From JAIRMO01 sp046533115 (lineage in GTDB: Bacteria; Spirochaetota; Spirochaetia; Treponematales; Breznakiellaceae): a DNA stretch of 64,000 nucleotides. Below, in pieces: positions 60,674 to 64,000 of the stretch. Position numbers and translations under genes: made by a program. A model generated the notes under the pieces. That model was given only the letters and a program-made list of their open reading frames with translations, was not told where the DNA came from and ran no database searches. How positions within the stretch are numbered: the first letter of the stretch is position 1; each line of letters opens with the position of its first letter. The stretch spans positions 41,619 through 105,618 of the forward strand of contig NZ_JAJQRC010000007.1 in NCBI RefSeq assembly GCF_046533115.1. The letters run 5' to 3'.

Positions 60674-61458
60674 TGGACGAGAATATCAAACTGTTTTCAA
60701 TGGATTACTTTTCCTTGAAGGGGAAGACGGCGATTGTTACCGGAGGCAATACCAATCTGGGTATGTCCTACTCCATAGCCTTTGCCAAGGCCGGGGCCGA
60801 TCTGTTTATTCCCCACTTTATTGACGAAATAGCCGAAGTCCGCGAGGCTGTGGAAACAGAAGGACGGCGGGTGGTTTTTCTGAAGGGTGATTTGACCGAC
60901 AGGCAGTATCGGAAGGACGTGGTAGAAACCTGCCTTAAAGAATACGGCAAAATAGATATCCTGGTGAACAACGCCGGAATAGGCATTTTCGATGACTTTG
61001 TCGATTATCCCGATGAAGCCTATGAAAAAGTAATCAACCTGAACCTCAACGTTGTTTATTACCTTGGCCATGAGGTCAGCAAGGTGATGATCAAGCAGGG
61101 ACATGGCAAGATCATCAATATCGGCTCGGCCCTGTCTTATACCGCGGACGGCCGGTGCCCTCCCTATGTCATCAGCAAACACGGCGTCATCGGCATTACC
61201 AGGGATTTTGCCAATGAATTGGGTAAATACAATATCCAGACCAATGCCATCTGTCCGGGCTTTTTCGCCACCGATGTCAACAAGGCGGTCCAGGAAAACA
61301 GGCCGCTCTTTGAAAAAATATCAAGCAGGCTCCCGGGAGGGAAGTGGGGTAATCTTGATTCCCTCATGGGAACCGCGGTTTTTCTGGCCAGCAAAGCTTC
61401 GGATTATATCAACGGCTGGAATATCAACGTTGACGGTGGTTTTTCAACGATACTGTAG
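60673..61458 (+). CDS. Short-chain dehydrogenase/reductase (gluconate 5-dehydrogenase-like)
   Basis: 261 residues, classical SDR. Cofactor motif TGGNTNLGMSYSIAFAKAG (a variant of TGxxxGxG), DILVNNAGIGIFDDFV, catalytic Ser in INIGSALSYTA, and PYVISKHGVIGITRDFANE with Tyr and Lys. NAD(P)-linked oxidation of a sugar acid or polyol, probably in sequence with the zinc dehydrogenase. Overlaps the transketolase stop. Confidence 0.9.
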   Translation: MDENIKLFSMDYFSLKGKTAIVTGGNTNLGMSYSIAFAKAGADLFIPHFIDEIAEVREAVETEGRRVVFLKGDLTDRQYRKDVVETCLKEYGKIDILVNNAGIGIFDDFVDYPDEAYEKVINLNLNVVYYLGHEVSKVMIKQGHGKIINIGSALSYTADGRCPPYVISKHGVIGITRDFANELGKYNIQTNAICPGFFATDVNKAVQENRPLFEKISSRLPGGKWGNLDSLMGTAVFLASKASDYINGWNINVDGGFSTIL

Positions 61459-61558
61459 GAAACCGTTGAAAAACGTATAAAACGCGAAATATCGCAAATG
61501 CGGCACTTCCGGATCGAATTTTTGTTGTCGGGGTATGTTCTTATTTCCAGAGGGATGC

Positions 61559-61564
61559 TATAAT
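61559..61564 (+). promoter_or_regulatory. -10-like TATAAT just before the AraC gene
   Basis: TATAAT ends 10 bases before the preferred ATG at 61574. If it is a promoter element the message would be almost leaderless. No good -35 at 17-base spacing. Confidence 0.3.
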
Positions 61565-61573
61565 GGCCCCATT

Positions 61574-62515
61574 ATGAGTCAGAATAATCCCAAAAGCTTT
61601 ATTTATGATCATATAACCAGCATTCGATTCGATACATACGAATTCACCCTGGCATATGCGGATAAACTTGATAATATGACGGCGGAATTCGCCCATCAGC
61701 ACCCTTTCTACGAAATCTACTTCACGCTGGAGAAATACATCCAGATTAAGATAAAGGATGAAATAATAAAACTCAAAAAGCACGAACTGCTGTTCATTGC
61801 CAAGAATGTTGAACACCAGGTGCTGTTCGAGCCGGACTGTAACTTCCGTTATTTTGTTTTAATATGGGATCTGTTTCCTGTCATTACCCAAACCTACCGG
61901 GGGCCGGAGGGTATCCACGAATGGGAAGATCTGCGGCAGGCGATAGAAAGGATAGACAAACGGCTATTCATCCATTCCGAGGTCCCCTTTGACGGTCATG
62001 AGATATTGGACGTCATTCAAAACGAATTGGATCGCAAACAGCTGGCCTGGAACAGTTCCATTGTTTTTAAAATGTATGATTTTTTGATCAGGGCCCTCCG
62101 CCATACCGTCAGGATCAGAGTCACGGATCAAAATCTGGCAGGCATGCTGAATCTGGGAATTGCGGCCAGCAAGTATCTCCATGCCCATTTTACCGAACCC
62201 ATCACCCTGGAAGATGCAGCAAAACACCTTAATTATTCTTCCCGCCACGTTAACCGGGCATACATGAAGATATTTAATACCTCTGTCATGAGAAACCTGA
62301 ATCTGCTGCGCATAGAATATGCCAAAAGGTATCTTTGCCTTACCGATTATTCGATAGAAAAGATATCCGAACTTACAGGTTTTTCGTGTTCCCGAACCCT
62401 GTACAAGCTCTTCAAGAAGTACGTAGGGATCTCCATGTCCCAATACCGGAATATGCAATTCAGGCAGGACAAGGCCCTGAAAACCCCTGCCGGTGGCGGA
62501 AGTAACAGCAACTAA
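61574..62515 (+). CDS. AraC-family transcriptional regulator
   Basis: About 313 residues from ATG 61574 (an ATG at 61535 is in frame, but adds a non-homologous tail). An N-terminal cupin-like sensor (HQHPFYEIYFTLEKYIQIKI, HELLFIAKNVEHQVLFEPD) binds the effector. The C-terminal AraC domain (about 210-305) has two HTH units: ITLEDAAKHLNYSSRHVNRA and IEKISELTGFSCSRTLYKLF, FKKYVGISMSQYRN. It probably controls the adjacent catabolic operon. Confidence 0.9.
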   Translation: MSQNNPKSFIYDHITSIRFDTYEFTLAYADKLDNMTAEFAHQHPFYEIYFTLEKYIQIKIKDEIIKLKKHELLFIAKNVEHQVLFEPDCNFRYFVLIWDLFPVITQTYRGPEGIHEWEDLRQAIERIDKRLFIHSEVPFDGHEILDVIQNELDRKQLAWNSSIVFKMYDFLIRALRHTVRIRVTDQNLAGMLNLGIAASKYLHAHFTEPITLEDAAKHLNYSSRHVNRAYMKIFNTSVMRNLNLLRIEYAKRYLCLTDYSIEKISELTGFSCSRTLYKLFKKYVGISMSQYRNMQFRQDKALKTPAGGGSNSN

Positions 62516-62671
62516 ATAGACATATAAATCTGTTTTTTGTCTCAATTCTTCATTGCTTTCTAACTGATACATAGTATCCTAAGACAGTTGTAGTGAATAT
62601 GGAAAATGAGTATATTTCATTGCAAAGCGGTCAAGGGCTATGCCCTTTAGAATGAATTAAAGGTGAGGATT

Positions 62672-63526
62672 ATGACTGAACGTGAATTGAAACGAAGGGA
62701 TATCTTATTGGCTGTAGATACTTATCTTGAAGCCATTATTGACAAGACCCCGGAAAAAGTTCCAGTGAGTCCCAGGCTAAAGATGACCCATAACGGCGAG
62801 TCGAGTAAAATTGGGGAATCCCCCCTTTGGCGTAATACGCTCCGGGTAAAAGAACGGCAGACCTTTGCGGATCCCGATTCAGAACAGGCAGTTTTTTATG
62901 GGGTCTTTACCAATGTGCAGTCGGATTTTGGTGTACCCCGTCAGATAGACATGAACCTTTATGCTTTCTGGTGTACGGTAACTATCCGCATCAAATTGGA
63001 ACAGGGTCTAATTACTGAAATTGAAGAGCTCTGCAACGACCGTGATCTGCGCCTTTTTCCCGTACCGAAGAAAGATATTGTTCTACCGGACCCCAATTTT
63101 TCCTGGTATGTGCATCCCGATGCCCGTAGTACAAAAGAAGAAATGATTGCCCTGATTGACAATTATTGGGACTGCGCTTCTGGTCTTAGACCAATTGATC
63201 AACTACCTGTACATCCCGATGCCCAGCGTTATGAAGAGGGTTACCGGACAACCAACCAGCTCCATTCCTTCAGGGGTGATTTTAAGCACAATAAAACTTT
63301 CAGATGGGACGTTCTTCAAGAAAACCGCCGGTATCCGGTAGTAGACCCTGAATATGGCCTTATCATCAGTTATTGCATGATGGAAAATAATATAGCCGGG
63401 CCGGCAGCAAGGGATTATGTCCGGGGAGCACTGGTGGTTGAAGTTTTCCGTATTGATTACGGATTAATTAACCGTCTTCTGGCCATGTTCCCTTTCCTTA
63501 CCGGTAAAACAGGATGGGAGAAATAA
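62672..63526 (+). CDS. Uncharacterised protein, SnoaL/DUF8021-like in part
   Basis: About 284 residues from ATG 62672 (aggtgagg upstream). A first half rich in Arg/Glu (RDILLAVDTYLEAIIDKTPE) followed by a repeated SnoaL-like pattern: MIALIDNYWDCASGLRPIDQL, then VPVSPRLKMTHNGE and VVDPEYGLIISYCMM. The family is tentative. No signal peptide. It is separated from the AraC gene by about 150 bp with a small hairpin AAGGGC/GCCCTT (62633-62647). Confidence 0.6.
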   Translation: MTERELKRRDILLAVDTYLEAIIDKTPEKVPVSPRLKMTHNGESSKIGESPLWRNTLRVKERQTFADPDSEQAVFYGVFTNVQSDFGVPRQIDMNLYAFWCTVTIRIKLEQGLITEIEELCNDRDLRLFPVPKKDIVLPDPNFSWYVHPDARSTKEEMIALIDNYWDCASGLRPIDQLPVHPDAQRYEEGYRTTNQLHSFRGDFKHNKTFRWDVLQENRRYPVVDPEYGLIISYCMMENNIAGPAARDYVRGALVVEVFRIDYGLINRLLAMFPFLTGKTGWEK

Positions 63527-63732
63527 GACAAGGCAAATTTTTCTTGATGGCTATGAGTTGCTGGTTATTATAGATTTTTTGGCAGAGTTGTTCGGAAGCT
63601 TCAATTTCCAAACAATTTTTTCCAAAATACTATAGTTTTGCAGTCTACAAATTGAAGGTTCGTGGGTTGAAAATTGCAAGATTTGAGAGACAACCGATCG
63701 GGTTTTTGAACAAGTCTATTAAGGAAAGCTGA

Positions 63733-63861
63733 ATGGAAGAAGTGTTGAATTTTTTAAAGGATAATAACGTTTTTTATGTGGCAACAACAGATGAAGGTAG
63801 GCCTTCCATCCGACCCTTCGGTGCCGTTACGGAAATAAACGGCAAGTTGTATGAGAAAGTC
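63733..63861 (+). pseudogene. Partial pyridoxamine 5'-phosphate oxidase-type flavoprotein, cut at contig end
   Basis: ATG 63733 starts MEEVLNFLKDNNVFYVATTD, then EGRPSIRPFGAVTEINGKLY, the N-terminus of a pyridoxamine-phosphate-oxidase-like FMN protein. After GKLY (about base 63855) the sequence no longer fits the family and runs into a low-complexity tail with 25 C. Either the gene is truncated here or the assembly is faulty. Confidence 0.6.
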
Positions 63862-63931
63862 ATGATCTATATTATCCATCACCCAGTTCCTTTTCCCTGC
63901 TGTTCCCCATTAATCATTTTAAATTTTTTAT

Positions 63932-63956
63932 CCCCCCCCCCCCCCCCCCCCCCCCC
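63932..63956. repeat. 25-C homopolymer near the end of the window
   Basis: Bases 63932-63956 are all C. Such a run is not seen elsewhere in the window; most likely an artefact of sequencing or joining at the end of a contig, though a phase-variable tract is possible. Confidence 0.6.
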
Positions 63957-64000
63957 ACCCAAATCCCAAAAAACAGGAGTGGTGAGTTTTTATTTGTATA

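Overview
The window looks like a spirochaete chromosome, most likely a Treponema of the termite-gut type. This is an inference from gene content: many lipoproteins, a large ankyrin-repeat lipoprotein, 4-bp-overlap operons of TolC and RND type, mtnN-luxS, LplB/LplC-type sugar transporters and a GC-rich background. No rRNA, tRNA or CRISPR array was recognised.

Layout. 1-7900 (minus): seven-gene envelope operon (three lipoproteins, TolC-like channel, membrane-fusion lipoprotein, two Ig-like lipoproteins, the last running off the left edge). 7900-13650: the most unusual part. mtnN-luxS is followed by an AT-rich block with a DUF2971-like protein, an ABC/AAA-type ATPase, a DUF4276/TOPRIM-like protein and a RhuM-family protein. 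Three ~190-bp long-hairpin elements lie before mtnN, after luxS and after RhuM. The block carries scars at both ends: a C-terminal stub of a probable DNA methyltransferase on the left, and an inverted 5' fragment of mtnN on the right that supplies the RhuM C-terminus. This is the best candidate for an undescribed (defence-like) system.

13.7-25.9 kb: GntP permease and glycerate kinase, acyl-CoA ligase, a putative outer-membrane protein, a divergent polysaccharide deacetylase, TsaD, the ankyrin lipoprotein, ribosomal L28 and an MBL-fold hydrolase. 26.0-34.9 kb: one long plus-strand operon with an AtuA-family protein, DUF4387, an oligosaccharide-type ABC importer and two ADP-ribosylglycohydrolase-family enzymes. 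35.0-40.3 kb: two half-size ABC exporters with a methyltransferase and an EFR1-type flavodoxin/ferredoxin. 40.6-46.9 kb: alpha/beta hydrolase, D-lactate-dehydrogenase-like enzyme, chemotaxis receptor, SWIM-domain protein, flavin reductase. 47.0-51.5 kb: MMPL/RND transporter, LolA-like protein and beta-barrel, a likely lipid export trio. 51.5-57.1 kb: ABC-F protein behind a structured leader, an AhpF-like reductase, AhpC, a glutamine-amidotransferase-like hydrolase and ferritin. 57.7-62.5 kb: polyol/sugar catabolic operon (zinc alcohol dehydrogenase, split transketolase, SDR) and an AraC regulator. The last bases contain a 25-C tract and a broken flavin-binding gene, probably a contig end.

Across regions, a palindrome GTTAG-N6-CTAAC lies just downstream of the -10 box of four good promoters (both ABC exporters, the RND trio, ahpC), with a fifth near-match before the D-lactate dehydrogenase. 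It suggests one regulon, possibly metal- or redox-responsive.
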